In this document: positions 29,145-37,719 of the stretch, one piece after another
Position numbering within the stretch: the stretch's first letter is position 1
Layout of the letters: the number at the start of each line of letters is the position of its first letter
Virus record (IMG/VR): IMGVR_UViG_3300025147_000006
Location: 1 to 42,303 of that record
DNA length: 42,303 nt
Origin: a virus
Strand: one strand, 5' to 3'
Translations under genes and position numbers: made by a program
The notes under the pieces: generated by a model
Told to the model about the DNA's origin: nothing
Database searches by the model: none
The model's input: only the letters and a program-made list of their open reading frames with translations

Positions 29145-29987
29145 ATGAGCGTACAAAACTTTTTACCGGAAATGTGGGCAACAGGGATATTGAAAGAAAG
29201 AGACAAGGCAATGATCGCAGCAAACCATTGTACTACTGAGTATGAGGGCTTAATTAAGGATAAGGGGGATCGCGTAAAGATTTTAACAGTTGGCGACGTA
29301 GCTTCTTATGATTATGTCAAAAACGCAGACATTAACACACCAGATCAGTTAATGGATGAAGCACAATGGCTTGACATTGACAAAGCTAAGTATTGCCATA
29401 TCAGCATTGACGATATCGACAAGACACAGGCAAACGGAAAGCTTATGACAGAAGGACAGAGGAAACTAGGTATTAAGATGGCTGATGATATAGACCAAGA
29501 CATTTTCGGACTATATGCATTGATCGCAGCAGGGCAGACCATAGATGGTTTTACAACAGCCGTAACAAGTGCGAATGTAATTAACTATCTTGCTACTATC
29601 AGACAGAAATTCAAGGAAGCAAATGTTCCTGAGAGCGAGCCAATCTATCTTGAAATGGCACCAGCTATTTACACTAAGTTTGTACTAGCAAGAATAGCTA
29701 AAGAAACCATGAACACTAGTACCCTTGTAAGTGGTGATGCTGGTAAGAGCCTTTACGGTATCATACTTTGTGAATCCAACAATATAGTTTTGAATGCATC
29801 TAAGTACAAGTGCCTTGCAAGAACTAAGGGCGCAGTGGCTTACGCTTCACAGCTAACTGAAACAATTGGGTATAGACCAGAAAAAAGGTTTGGCGATGCA
29901 GTTAAATCCCTCCAGGTGTGGGGTAAAAAGATTATCAGACCTAAAGAAATATTCCTGTTCGATGCTTTGCCGGGAGCAGAAGCATAA
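29145..29987 (+). CDS. Major capsid protein
   Basis: A 280-aa protein directly after the scaffold, with a strong context. The start SVQNFLPEMWATGILKERDK and the interior EYEGLIKDKGDRVKILTVGD are typical of a P22 gp5-like coat family; QITETIGYRPEKRF-type sequence (SQLTETIGYRPEKRFGDAVK) occurs near the C-terminus. HK97-fold is expected. It is followed by a GAAA-loop hairpin. Confidence 0.88.
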   Translation: MSVQNFLPEMWATGILKERDKAMIAANHCTTEYEGLIKDKGDRVKILTVGDVASYDYVKNADINTPDQLMDEAQWLDIDKAKYCHISIDDIDKTQANGKLMTEGQRKLGIKMADDIDQDIFGLYALIAAGQTIDGFTTAVTSANVINYLATIRQKFKEANVPESEPIYLEMAPAIYTKFVLARIAKETMNTSTLVSGDAGKSLYGIILCESNNIVLNASKYKCLARTKGAVAYASQLTETIGYRPEKRFGDAVKSLQVWGKKIIRPKEIFLFDALPGAEA

Positions 29988-30003
29988 TAGATAACAAATT
30001 AGT

Positions 30004-30019
30004 GGGGGAGAAATCCCCC
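30004..30019 (+). other. GAAA-tetraloop hairpin after the coat gene
   Basis: GGGGGA-GAAA-TCCCCC: a perfect 6-bp stem closed by a GNRA tetraloop, followed by TTATT. Stable RNA hairpins can protect an mRNA end or act as a weak terminator. The same design recurs at 30385. Confidence 0.7.
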
Positions 30020-30045
30020 TTATTAAATGAGGAGAGTGACCAAAC

Positions 30046-30378
30046 ATGGCAGATGTAGCAAAAACAAACGGAATAACTAATGGAAGTGTAGCTTTTGCAC
30101 CAGTGGCAATAGCACTAACACAGACCGTAGTTGTAGGCAAAGATGAAAGAATGTGTATCTATGTAAATAATGCACAGGCAGGAGCAGCAAACACTATAAC
30201 GATTGTAAAAGGCAATGGAATAGCTGGTGTAGCTGATAAAGTTATTGTAGTACCACAGGCTTCAAGCGTTATTATAGGGCCTTTAGAAAGCGCAGCATAC
30301 GGGGATAAACTAACAGGTAAAATCACCATCACAGCTTCAGTAGTTACTACTACCACAATAGGAGTTATTCAGCTTTAA
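30046..30378 (+). CDS. Capsid decoration / head protein (probable)
   Basis: A 110-aa beta-rich protein with alternating Val/Thr/Ile strands (VVVGKDERMCIYVNNAQAGA, then ITIVKGNGI...). No Cys ribbon, no membrane span. Small beta-rich proteins after the coat gene are often decoration or cement proteins. It is bracketed by the two GAAA-loop hairpins. SD GAGGAGAG. Confidence 0.55.
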   Translation: MADVAKTNGITNGSVAFAPVAIALTQTVVVGKDERMCIYVNNAQAGAANTITIVKGNGIAGVADKVIVVPQASSVIIGPLESAAYGDKLTGKITITASVVTTTTIGVIQL

Positions 30379-30384
30379 TTTGGA

Positions 30385-30398
30385 GGGGAGAAATCCCC
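30385..30398 (+). other. Second GAAA-tetraloop hairpin
   Basis: GGGGA-GAAA-TCCCC, followed by TTCTTAATTTTT. It repeats the 30004 hairpin one gene downstream, with the same AGAAAT centre. Confidence 0.65.
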
Positions 30399-30423
30399 TT
30401 CTTAATTTTTAGGAGGTATTTTT

Positions 30424-30573
30424 ATGGCTTTAGTACCAATGTGCCACAATTGCACAAAATACAAACCACTAAACAACAGAAAAGGGTTATGCACGCAAGT
30501 AGAACACAAAGAAAAAGCACTCACAAAAGAACGCAAGCGCAATGAAAAATGTAGTTATTTTATATCTAAGTAG
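30424..30573 (+). CDS. Cys-rich small protein (49 aa)
   Basis: SD AGGAGG. CHNC near the start, a third Cys (GLCTQVEHKE) and a fourth near the end (EKCSYF). Another member of the genome's set of putative zinc proteins, here in the head module. Function unknown. Confidence 0.65.
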   Translation: MALVPMCHNCTKYKPLNNRKGLCTQVEHKEKALTKERKRNEKCSYFISK

Positions 30574-30581
30574 GTGAAAAC

Positions 30582-30848
30582 ATGAAGTATTTCGGACAAC
30601 CCAATCTGACCGTTATTGACTATGAGAAGTTCAAAAAAGTATTTGTGTTCAGTGAAAACGGAGAATACGAAACCGAGGATGAAAAGCTAATTAAATGGAT
30701 GAAAAAATATAAAAACTTTATAAAATGCGAAGAAACTGAAAAATCAGTAGCTACAATAAAATCAATAAAATGTACTAAGTGTAAGTTTACTTGTGAAAAC
30801 AAGGGCTTACTAATGCAACATTATAAGCACGTTCATCCGAAAGGATAG
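30582..30848 (+). CDS. YqbF-like domain with a C2H2 zinc finger
   Basis: An 88-aa protein. The N-terminal half (FGQPNLTVIDYEKFKKVFVF, ENGEYETEDEKLIKWMKKYK) resembles the YqbF-type domain found in head-tail joining regions of Firmicute phages. The C terminus has C-x2-C-x12-H-x4-H (IKCTKCKFTCENKGLLMQHY then KHVH), a classical C2H2 zinc finger, rare in bacterial phages. Spacing and position suggest a small structural or assembly protein. Confidence 0.7.
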   Translation: MKYFGQPNLTVIDYEKFKKVFVFSENGEYETEDEKLIKWMKKYKNFIKCEETEKSVATIKSIKCTKCKFTCENKGLLMQHYKHVHPKG

Positions 30849-30855
30849 GTGAAAT

Positions 30856-31272
30856 ATGGCTGAGAAACTAAGAAATTTATTTGGGGCTGTTAGGTCAACG
30901 TTAAATATGTTTACTGAGGACGGCGTTCAAAAACCAGAGGCGGACTACATTGACCTTATGGCCAAGGCGGTTCCTTTATTCGATATAGCGCATAAAGACC
31001 TTTATGAAATGGCAAGGAAGGACATAACAAAAGCCGAGCCAACCAGTTTTACGAGCATAGAAGACACAACAGAGGTTAATTACAAGGCAGACCAAGCCAT
31101 GATATACTATTGTGCTGCTAGGTTAGCACCATTCAAGAAAAAGGAACTTGTACAGTACTTTGAAGATGAATGGTTAAGATTGAGAGCAAGGTGTGCTAAT
31201 AGAATGGTAACTATGGATATAGAAGATGTTTATGGAATAAATTATGTACAAAAGACATTAATTGTGGTATAA
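30856..31272 (+). CDS. Head-tail connector (adaptor) protein
   Basis: A 138-aa, mostly helical protein after the coat cluster and before the tail genes, fitting gp4/gp6-type adaptor rings that bind beneath the portal. Contains YKADQAMIYYCAARLAPFKK. No enzymatic motif. Identification mainly by order of genes. Confidence 0.6.
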   Translation: MAEKLRNLFGAVRSTLNMFTEDGVQKPEADYIDLMAKAVPLFDIAHKDLYEMARKDITKAEPTSFTSIEDTTEVNYKADQAMIYYCAARLAPFKKKELVQYFEDEWLRLRARCANRMVTMDIEDVYGINYVQKTLIVV

Positions 31273-31302
31273 TTTACTAGTGGGATAGTGTTGCAACATG
31301 AC

Positions 31303-31324
31303 AAGTACATAGCCTTATGTACTT
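31303..31324 (+). other. Perfect 9-bp inverted repeat before the HNH gene
   Basis: AAGTACATA (31303-31311) and TATGTACTT (31316-31324) with a 4-base loop. It lies between the connector gene and the inserted HNH gene, and marks its upstream border or controls its expression. Confidence 0.6.
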
Positions 31325-31369
31325 CCCATAAACAATTTAAGGCATACACAAAAAGGCGGTGTTATTTTT

Positions 31370-32029
31370 ATGGGTAAAATCAAAGATATTACAGGAATGA
31401 AGTTCAATAAATTAACTGCATTGTATATTGATGGAAAGTTTAGTGACGGTTCTTCTCTATGGAAGTGTAAATGTGAATGTGGTGGAGAAGTAACAACAAC
31501 AGGGACGAGATTAAAACGAAACTTAAAAGTCGACTGTGGCTGCGGAACATTTGAAAAACTTTCAAAAAGACACAAATCTCACGGAATGGCTAAGACAAGA
31601 TTTTACAAAGCATGGGTTAGCATGAAAGAAAGATGTTATCGCCCTTATCATGTAAGTCACAAAAGTTATTATGACAAAGGTATAACGGTATGCGATCGGT
31701 GGTTGGAATCTTTTGAAAATTTTTACGAAGATATGAAAGACGGATATCTCGATAATTTAACCTTAGACCGCATAAATGGCAATAAAAATTATTGTAAAGA
31801 AAATTGCAAATGGTCAAATGTTACAGAGCAAAACAATAACGTGCGCACGAATCACATTATTGAGGTTGATGGTATAAAAGATACTGTGGCGAATACATGT
31901 AGACGTTATGGTGTGAGCTACGATAGGGCATTATACAGACTTTCAAAAGGCTGGGATGCAGACAAGGCAATAAAAACACCATGTTTAGATAAATTAAAAA
32001 ATTTAACATATAACAGAGAAGCCAAATAG
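31370..32029 (+). CDS. HNH homing-type endonuclease
   Basis: A 219-aa free-standing nuclease. N-terminal Cys cluster KCKCECGGEVTTTGTRL...CGCG (zinc-binding), middle MKERCYRPYHVSHKSYYDKG, and the HNH core LTLDRINGNKNYCKENCKWS (130-149), with Asn/Gln-rich following helix and a C-terminal helix-turn-helix (TVANTCRRYGVSYDRALYRL). It cuts DNA of lacking alleles to spread itself. It sits as an insert in the structural operon and brings its own terminator. Confidence 0.85.
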   Translation: MGKIKDITGMKFNKLTALYIDGKFSDGSSLWKCKCECGGEVTTTGTRLKRNLKVDCGCGTFEKLSKRHKSHGMAKTRFYKAWVSMKERCYRPYHVSHKSYYDKGITVCDRWLESFENFYEDMKDGYLDNLTLDRINGNKNYCKENCKWSNVTEQNNNVRTNHIIEVDGIKDTVANTCRRYGVSYDRALYRLSKGWDADKAIKTPCLDKLKNLTYNREAK

Positions 32030-32041
32030 GCTTCTTTTTTT
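32017..32041 (+). terminator. Terminator at the end of the HNH gene
   Basis: AGAAGCC (32017-32023) pairs with GGCTTCT (32029-32035), followed by TTTTTT. It overlaps the HNH stop codon and lies upstream of all tail genes, so tail expression needs read-through or antitermination. Confidence 0.8.
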
Positions 32042-32065
32042 ATGTAGAAAAGAGGGCCATTGTGA

Positions 32066-33838
32066 ATGGCAACTTTTAGACCAACCCCTCCACCACCACC
32101 AATATCAATATCAACCTGGCGTGGGGTCAACGAAGCAGTCGGACTTACAGGTCTTGCACTAGGCGAAACTTTACGCCAAGTAGATTTCAGAATCACAAGT
32201 GATGGCAAGCTTGAAGAGCGAGAAGGACACAATACCCTAATAAACTATGCCAACATTAAAGATGTACAGGGCATGTGGGAGGGCTACATAGGTGGTAAAC
32301 ACGTTCTTATATCCTGCAATGATGGCAAGGTATACGAATATAACTTCGCTACCCTCACAAATACCCAAATTGGAACAATGACAGATGCTAAAACCTCAAT
32401 GCTTTACTTTGAATCAAAGCTATTATTTTTCAACGGCACTGATTACAAAGAATACAGCGGAACAGTATTCCAAAATGTTGTTCCTTATGTGCCAACTCTC
32501 CGTATTGCAACACCTCCAGCAGGAGGAGGAACATTCAACCAAGTAGTTAACTTACTAACAGGCCGCAAGAAACAAGAGTTTCAAGGTGACGGAATAGCTA
32601 CTGTATTTCAATTAGCGGAATTAAACATTGACGCAGATTTGGTAACTTGTAAAATTGACGGTGCCATAAAGGTTGAAGGAACCGATTTCACTGTTAACAG
32701 AGTAACAGGCAAGGTGACATTTACCGTAATTCCTCCAAGTGGTTCATTAGTTATCCCCGAATGGACAAAAGTTGATATTACTCACGCTGATTTTATCAAA
32801 AAGAATCGTTTTGCAATGACTTTCGGACCTGATAACGATACTTCAATATTCTTATGGGGAAACACAGCACAAGGCAATCGTCGTTCATGGTGTGCATCAT
32901 TAAATTATGGGTATTGGCCAATGATTAACTACACTTATGTAGGTACAAATGAATACGCAATTACCGATATAAAGGCTCAAAACGCTAACTATCAAATAAT
33001 CTTTAAAGAAGACCGTACTCACTACAGCACAGCAACACAAGTAACACTTCCTAACGGTACTGTTAAATATGACTACTTTGTTTACGACCTTAACGAAGCC
33101 GTTGGAAACGTGCCTTTTAACGGTGTTCAACTTATAGGGGATAACGCAGTGTCGGCAGATAACAATAGTTGGTGGAAATGGCAAATAGGCGCAGTAGAAA
33201 GTCATAGAAGTGCAGATGTTATAAGTCAAAGGTTACAACAGTCTTTGTCACTTGCTAACTTATCTCTAGCTATAACCTTTAACTACAAGGCAAAAAAAGA
33301 ATACTGGTGCAATATCAATGAAGTTGTTTACATTTGGAACTATGGTAATAATACAATGTACACATTTGAGAATATAGCTGGAACTTGCTTCTTAGAGATA
33401 AACGGCACGGTATTCTATGGTTCAAAAGGCACTATTGAGAAAATGGAAGGCTTGGAAGATAACGGAGTTGAAGTTATACCACAAGCTGATACAGGCTTTT
33501 ACCCTTTCGGTGGAATTAATCTATTAAAGTCTAGTGACATGATTTATGTCGGTTTACTTCCAGATATTAAAACTTCGTTAACAGTTTCTTTTAAGACAAA
33601 CAAAATAACGGATTGGAAACAAATAAGAAGAACGGCAAGGTATAGCCTGCTAGACTTTAACAACTACGACTTTAATAACTATACATTTTTAACAAATAGA
33701 AATCCGCAGACATTCGCCTTAGAATTTTCTAGTAACGATTATACTTATATCCAATTTAGACTAGAAAACATAGAGGTTAACGAAACATGCACTGTACTAG
33801 ATTTTCTTGTACAGGCAGAAATTCAGGGGGAGGTATAA
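32066..33838 (+). CDS. Tail protein, P22 gp10-like / tail nozzle
   Basis: A 590-aa protein starting at ATG 32066 after AGAGGGCC. Pro-rich start (RPTPPPPPISIS). The sequence is beta-rich with repeated WG/YN pattern (SIFLWGNTAQGNRRSWCASL, then GYWPMINYTYVGTNEY) as in the packaged-DNA stabilisation protein gp10 and tail nozzle proteins of podoviruses, which form the lower tail tube. Position after the connector supports this. No transmembrane or enzyme motif. Confidence 0.7.
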   Translation: MATFRPTPPPPPISISTWRGVNEAVGLTGLALGETLRQVDFRITSDGKLEEREGHNTLINYANIKDVQGMWEGYIGGKHVLISCNDGKVYEYNFATLTNTQIGTMTDAKTSMLYFESKLLFFNGTDYKEYSGTVFQNVVPYVPTLRIATPPAGGGTFNQVVNLLTGRKKQEFQGDGIATVFQLAELNIDADLVTCKIDGAIKVEGTDFTVNRVTGKVTFTVIPPSGSLVIPEWTKVDITHADFIKKNRFAMTFGPDNDTSIFLWGNTAQGNRRSWCASLNYGYWPMINYTYVGTNEYAITDIKAQNANYQIIFKEDRTHYSTATQVTLPNGTVKYDYFVYDLNEAVGNVPFNGVQLIGDNAVSADNNSWWKWQIGAVESHRSADVISQRLQQSLSLANLSLAITFNYKAKKEYWCNINEVVYIWNYGNNTMYTFENIAGTCFLEINGTVFYGSKGTIEKMEGLEDNGVEVIPQADTGFYPFGGINLLKSSDMIYVGLLPDIKTSLTVSFKTNKITDWKQIRRTARYSLLDFNNYDFNNYTFLTNRNPQTFALEFSSNDYTYIQFRLENIEVNETCTVLDFLVQAEIQGEV

Positions 33839-34546
33839 ATGCCATTAACTAAAAATGCTACTAAAATAGACAATATTCAAGGGCTTGGAAACTTAACACT
33901 AGGGCAAGCAACGGCTATAAAAACTTTGCATGACAAAGCTGGAAGTGATATAAAAGATTATTTGAATAATACCTTAACGGTGGAATTAGATACCCTTGTA
34001 AGTGGTGTCAATACAAACTTACAAAATCAAATAACCTCTAATGATGGGGATATAACAGTCATACAGGGCAGAGTTACAACCAATGAGGGTAATATAGTCT
34101 TAAAAGCTAATAAAACCGATGTATATACAAAAACTGAAATGGATCCTTTTTTAAGAGGTGGAGATACTTTAATAGTCTATGAAGTATTTACTATAGTTAA
34201 TAGTAACCTCGGTAATAGTACGTTTAGTTATAGAGATAAAAATAACACCTTAATAATTGGTACTTTAGGTATTAGCGGTAATCAAATATTTACTTTGCAA
34301 CAAGGAACTTATGACTTAGGACAAAATCGTATTAATTTAACAGTTAATGATACTTTGCAGAGGTCAGTTGCTAGTGGTGGATTAGATGAAATAGACCCTA
34401 CACATATTGCTTTAACTTCACCAGAAGGTGTAGGCGCAGAATTAACTATACAATACTTTGAAAGGATAGGGATAACAGGTACAGGATTAGCAGTACAGGG
34501 AACAGTTGCACCTCCTAGTAATTTCTTTTGGAATGAAGAAGTATGA
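33839..34546 (+). CDS. Tail fibre protein
   Basis: A 235-aa protein starting one base after the nozzle gene. Coiled, Asn/Thr-rich N terminus (LDTLVSGVNTNLQNQITSND) and beta-rich C terminus. It ends VAPPSNFFWNEEV, a tail shared in outline with the next protein. Overlaps the next gene by 4 bases. Probably trimeric fibre shaft or adaptor. Confidence 0.7.
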   Translation: MPLTKNATKIDNIQGLGNLTLGQATAIKTLHDKAGSDIKDYLNNTLTVELDTLVSGVNTNLQNQITSNDGDITVIQGRVTTNEGNIVLKANKTDVYTKTEMDPFLRGGDTLIVYEVFTIVNSNLGNSTFSYRDKNNTLIIGTLGISGNQIFTLQQGTYDLGQNRINLTVNDTLQRSVASGGLDEIDPTHIALTSPEGVGAELTIQYFERIGITGTGLAVQGTVAPPSNFFWNEEV

Positions 34547-35616
34547 GTACTAAGAGGATTGATTTAAGTTTATTTGATGATAATTTAAAGGGTTTAATCA
34601 ATGCTAGTGCTAAGATATTCCCTATGTCTTTAAGTGATGTACAAACTAATTTAAACCCTAATTTATACGAATATGCAAGAATAATCGATATGGGAGTTCA
34701 TAAAAACGAGATTTATATATGGAATAATTCAGTATTTGAACTTATAGGTGCAGACGATAAACAAGTTGATTTTAATACAGAATTGATAAACAAACCTTTA
34801 TCTTATCCACCTTCTATTCATAGCCATGATGATTTATATTATACAAAATTAATATCAGATAATAATTTAAGTTTGAAAGTTAATAAAATAACTGGCAAAG
34901 ACTTATCGACCAACGATTTTACAAATGATAATGTAACAAAATTAGCTAGTTTAAGTAATTCGGCTAGTGTGGATTATACTACTATGCAAACTTCGTTAAA
35001 TAACCATACAACTAATGGTACTGTCCATGTTACACAAACAGACCATGATAACATTAATTTAATAAGTGGCAAGGCTGATAAAACCTATGTAGACACGCAA
35101 GATGCAACAAAAGTAGATTCTACAACATTTACGGGGCATACAAATAATACAACTGTTCATGTATTACAAACAGATAAAGACAGTTGGAATAGCAAAGCAC
35201 CTTTGGCTTCACCTTCATTCACAGGTAAAATTGGTCTAAATACAACACCATTACGAACATTAACAGTAAAAGCTATTGATGTTGTTAATATTGCTTTTGA
35301 AGGTATTGAATCAGCAGGGGTTCACGCTATTTATATTAGACCAAACACAAGTGGCGGAAATTTAATTTCGAGCGATTATATGTCTAGCAGTACATATAAG
35401 CCGTTATGCTTATCGGGAAGGGAAAATGTAAGTGACTTCATACTAGACACAAACGGAAATGTTGGAATAGGTGTCGCAGGCCTTTCTCCTTCTGAAAAAT
35501 TAGAAGTAGTAGGTAATATTAAGGCAACAGGTACAATCATAGGGTCAAATACAACACAAATAGTCCAAGGAACAATAGAACCAGTAAGCACAGCCTACTG
35601 GAACGAGGAGGTTTAA
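34543..35616 (+). CDS. Tail fibre protein with repeated shaft motifs
   Basis: A 357-aa protein. Repeats of the type NHTTNGTVHVTQTD and HTNNTTVHVLQTD, followed by APLASPSFTGKIGL and SEKLEVVGNIKATGT, are usual in tail fibre shafts. The C terminus IEPVSTAYWNEEV matches the preceding protein's end (WNEEV). A likely second fibre segment that reaches the receptor. Confidence 0.8.
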   Translation: MSTKRIDLSLFDDNLKGLINASAKIFPMSLSDVQTNLNPNLYEYARIIDMGVHKNEIYIWNNSVFELIGADDKQVDFNTELINKPLSYPPSIHSHDDLYYTKLISDNNLSLKVNKITGKDLSTNDFTNDNVTKLASLSNSASVDYTTMQTSLNNHTTNGTVHVTQTDHDNINLISGKADKTYVDTQDATKVDSTTFTGHTNNTTVHVLQTDKDSWNSKAPLASPSFTGKIGLNTTPLRTLTVKAIDVVNIAFEGIESAGVHAIYIRPNTSGGNLISSDYMSSSTYKPLCLSGRENVSDFILDTNGNVGIGVAGLSPSEKLEVVGNIKATGTIIGSNTTQIVQGTIEPVSTAYWNEEV

Positions 35617-35618
35617 AA

Positions 35619-36221
35619 ATGGCAATTAAACATATAAAAATGCATCCACCAGGAACAGGGCATACAGATATTAACCATGCAGAAACAGATTCAACAATGG
35701 TATTAATGGGTGATGCACAAACATTAGAACAATTTAAAATTGCGATTTCAGCAAATGATTCAATCACAGATGCAAAATTAATGCAAACAGGCAATAATAT
35801 ATTACCTAATTTTAATGCGCATTTGTTATATAATGCGCAGCAGTTAGCCTTAAAAACCAACCAAACTGATTTTGTAATACACTTAAATAATAATACGACC
35901 GCACACAGCCCAGAAGTGGTTGTTAACCCTACACTTATCAATAGTTGGGTAAATAAAGGTGGTGGTGATAAAACAGCCGTATATTGGAAGGATATGATGC
36001 AAATAGTCCACTTAGAAGGTACAATCAGTTCAGGTGTGATAGGAACAGTGGCATTTAATTTACCAGTTGGTTATAGACCTGGTGCTAATTTAAGTTATCC
36101 GATTGTTTCATATGGGTTGTTTGGATATATAACTATTTTCAGTGACGGTAGAGTTTATGTCTCAGTAGGAGATACTAGGGCGGTTGACTTGAATACGGTT
36201 TCGTTTAGAGCGGGAGTATAA
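35619..36221 (+). CDS. Receptor-binding tail fibre tip
   Basis: A 200-aa protein. The C terminus (KTAVYWKDMMQIVHLEGTIS, FNLPVGYRPGANLS, VSVGDTRAVDLNTVSFRAGV) has the LP-GYRP signature of tail fibre head domains in Firmicute phages. The N terminus carries HPPGTGHTDINHAETD. Likely the distal tip. SD GAGGAGG in the end of the preceding gene. Confidence 0.75.
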   Translation: MAIKHIKMHPPGTGHTDINHAETDSTMVLMGDAQTLEQFKIAISANDSITDAKLMQTGNNILPNFNAHLLYNAQQLALKTNQTDFVIHLNNNTTAHSPEVVVNPTLINSWVNKGGGDKTAVYWKDMMQIVHLEGTISSGVIGTVAFNLPVGYRPGANLSYPIVSYGLFGYITIFSDGRVYVSVGDTRAVDLNTVSFRAGV

Positions 36222-36224
36222 ATT

Positions 36225-36253
36225 TTGACAAATGAGTAATTATATAGTTTAAT
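36225..36253 (+). promoter_or_regulatory. Independent promoter of the SGNH hydrolase gene
   Basis: TTGACA (36225-36230), 17 bases, TTTAAT (36248-36253), starting 4 bases after the fibre stop and 37 bases before the SGNH ATG. The consensus -35 and correct spacing suggest the gene can be read apart from the late operon. Confidence 0.65.
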
Positions 36254-36289
36254 TATGTAATAGGATTTTAAAACTAGAGAGGTGCTAAT

Positions 36290-37696
36290 ATGAATATCAA
36301 AAAAATTATACCATTTTTAATGCTGTTCTTTGTTTTTCAAATAATAAGTTCGAATTATGTAGTATATGCCGGCAATATAAATCTATTTAACAAAATGACT
36401 ACAACACCTAATAAGTATGTTGATTGGAACAACGGCATATTAACAGACAATACATTGTACGCAACAAGTGATTTTATATCTATTGAAAGTGGTAACGATT
36501 ATATTTTTAATACATTTGTTAGGTGTATAGCTTATTACAATATTAATAAAGAATTTGTATCTGGAATAGATACACCCTCAAGCACAATAAAAATACCTTC
36601 TACGTGTACATATATGAGAGTTACAATTTATAAAACAGATACAAACACGTTTACAATTGAAAAAGTAGCCCCCATGGACAATAAAGATACATTTTTAGCA
36701 TTTTTACCCAAAGAAATATGCGTCGCAGCCGGTAGAACTATTGAATTGTATAATAATCAAGTTTCTTGGTGTGGCAATATCGACAATTATCATTTTAAAT
36801 GGTCATGTAGTGTTGGAAAAGCAATGAAACGTAAATTTACAATTACTGGTACGACTCCGTTAATAGGAGAATATCCCTTATCTTTGACTGTTTACGATAA
36901 TAACATGGTTAGAATTGTCACAGTACAAACTATAATAAAAATAGTTTCCTCCACAATAATTAATCCTAAAAATATCGTGACAATAGGTGATAGTCTAACA
37001 AACGCCAAACCTTGGCTTTCGGAACTCAGAACTATTTCGGGTAATAAGTTTACGATGGTTGGTACGAAAGGAACAGCTCCATTAAAACATGAAGGTAGAA
37101 GTGGATTTTCAGCAAATAATTATCTTACAGCAACCTCTGATGGTTTTGAAGGGTTTGGGGTTCATCCGTTTTGGAACGGAACTAGATTTAATTGGAATTA
37201 TTATAAAACACAAACAGGGTTAAAGCCTGACGCAGTTCAATTATTTTTAGGCACAAATGCAATGGAGATAAATCCCACTACTAATGCCGCAAGTATTAAA
37301 CAAATTGTAGATTATATAAGACAAGATGATGCTACTATACCTATATTCATTGTTTACACTTTGTACAGAGGTAACCAAGATGGTATAGGTAATGAAACGG
37401 GTAGCGATGGTTATGTAATAACTCAAGGCGAATGGGAACTTGAAGAAGATGCAAAAGTATTTAATCTTATGGTTGCTTTGAATGAATTATTTTATACTTA
37501 CACTAATTTGTACTTTGTGCCTATTGCACTATGTCATGATAGTGAATTTAATTTTGGGGCAGTTTCTACGCCAGTAAATCCAAGAGCAATACAAACGGAA
37601 TTATTGCCAAGTCAAGCTACTCATCCACAAGACCAAGGCTACTATCAGTTTGCCGATATTATGTTCAGTGCGATGGCTAAACATCTAAATAATTAA
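36290..37696 (+). CDS. Secreted SGNH hydrolase (moron candidate)
   Basis: A 468-aa protein with a signal peptide (about 1-27, MNIKKIIPFLMLFFVFQIIS, cleavage near VYA/G). Residues 28-225 are beta-rich, possibly carbohydrate-binding. The SGNH domain has block I GDSLT (233-237), block III GTN (321-323) and a terminal HPQDQGYYQF (445 on). Where the family has Asp three residues before the His, this has Gln442. A signal peptide, own promoter and own terminator inside a tail operon fit a moron: a lysogen-expressed surface esterase. SD GAGAGGTG. Confidence 0.8.
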   Translation: MNIKKIIPFLMLFFVFQIISSNYVVYAGNINLFNKMTTTPNKYVDWNNGILTDNTLYATSDFISIESGNDYIFNTFVRCIAYYNINKEFVSGIDTPSSTIKIPSTCTYMRVTIYKTDTNTFTIEKVAPMDNKDTFLAFLPKEICVAAGRTIELYNNQVSWCGNIDNYHFKWSCSVGKAMKRKFTITGTTPLIGEYPLSLTVYDNNMVRIVTVQTIIKIVSSTIINPKNIVTIGDSLTNAKPWLSELRTISGNKFTMVGTKGTAPLKHEGRSGFSANNYLTATSDGFEGFGVHPFWNGTRFNWNYYKTQTGLKPDAVQLFLGTNAMEINPTTNAASIKQIVDYIRQDDATIPIFIVYTLYRGNQDGIGNETGSDGYVITQGEWELEEDAKVFNLMVALNELFYTYTNLYFVPIALCHDSEFNFGAVSTPVNPRAIQTELLPSQATHPQDQGYYQFADIMFSAMAKHLNN

Positions 37697-37719
37697 AACG
37701 CATAAGGAAAAAAGTACGC

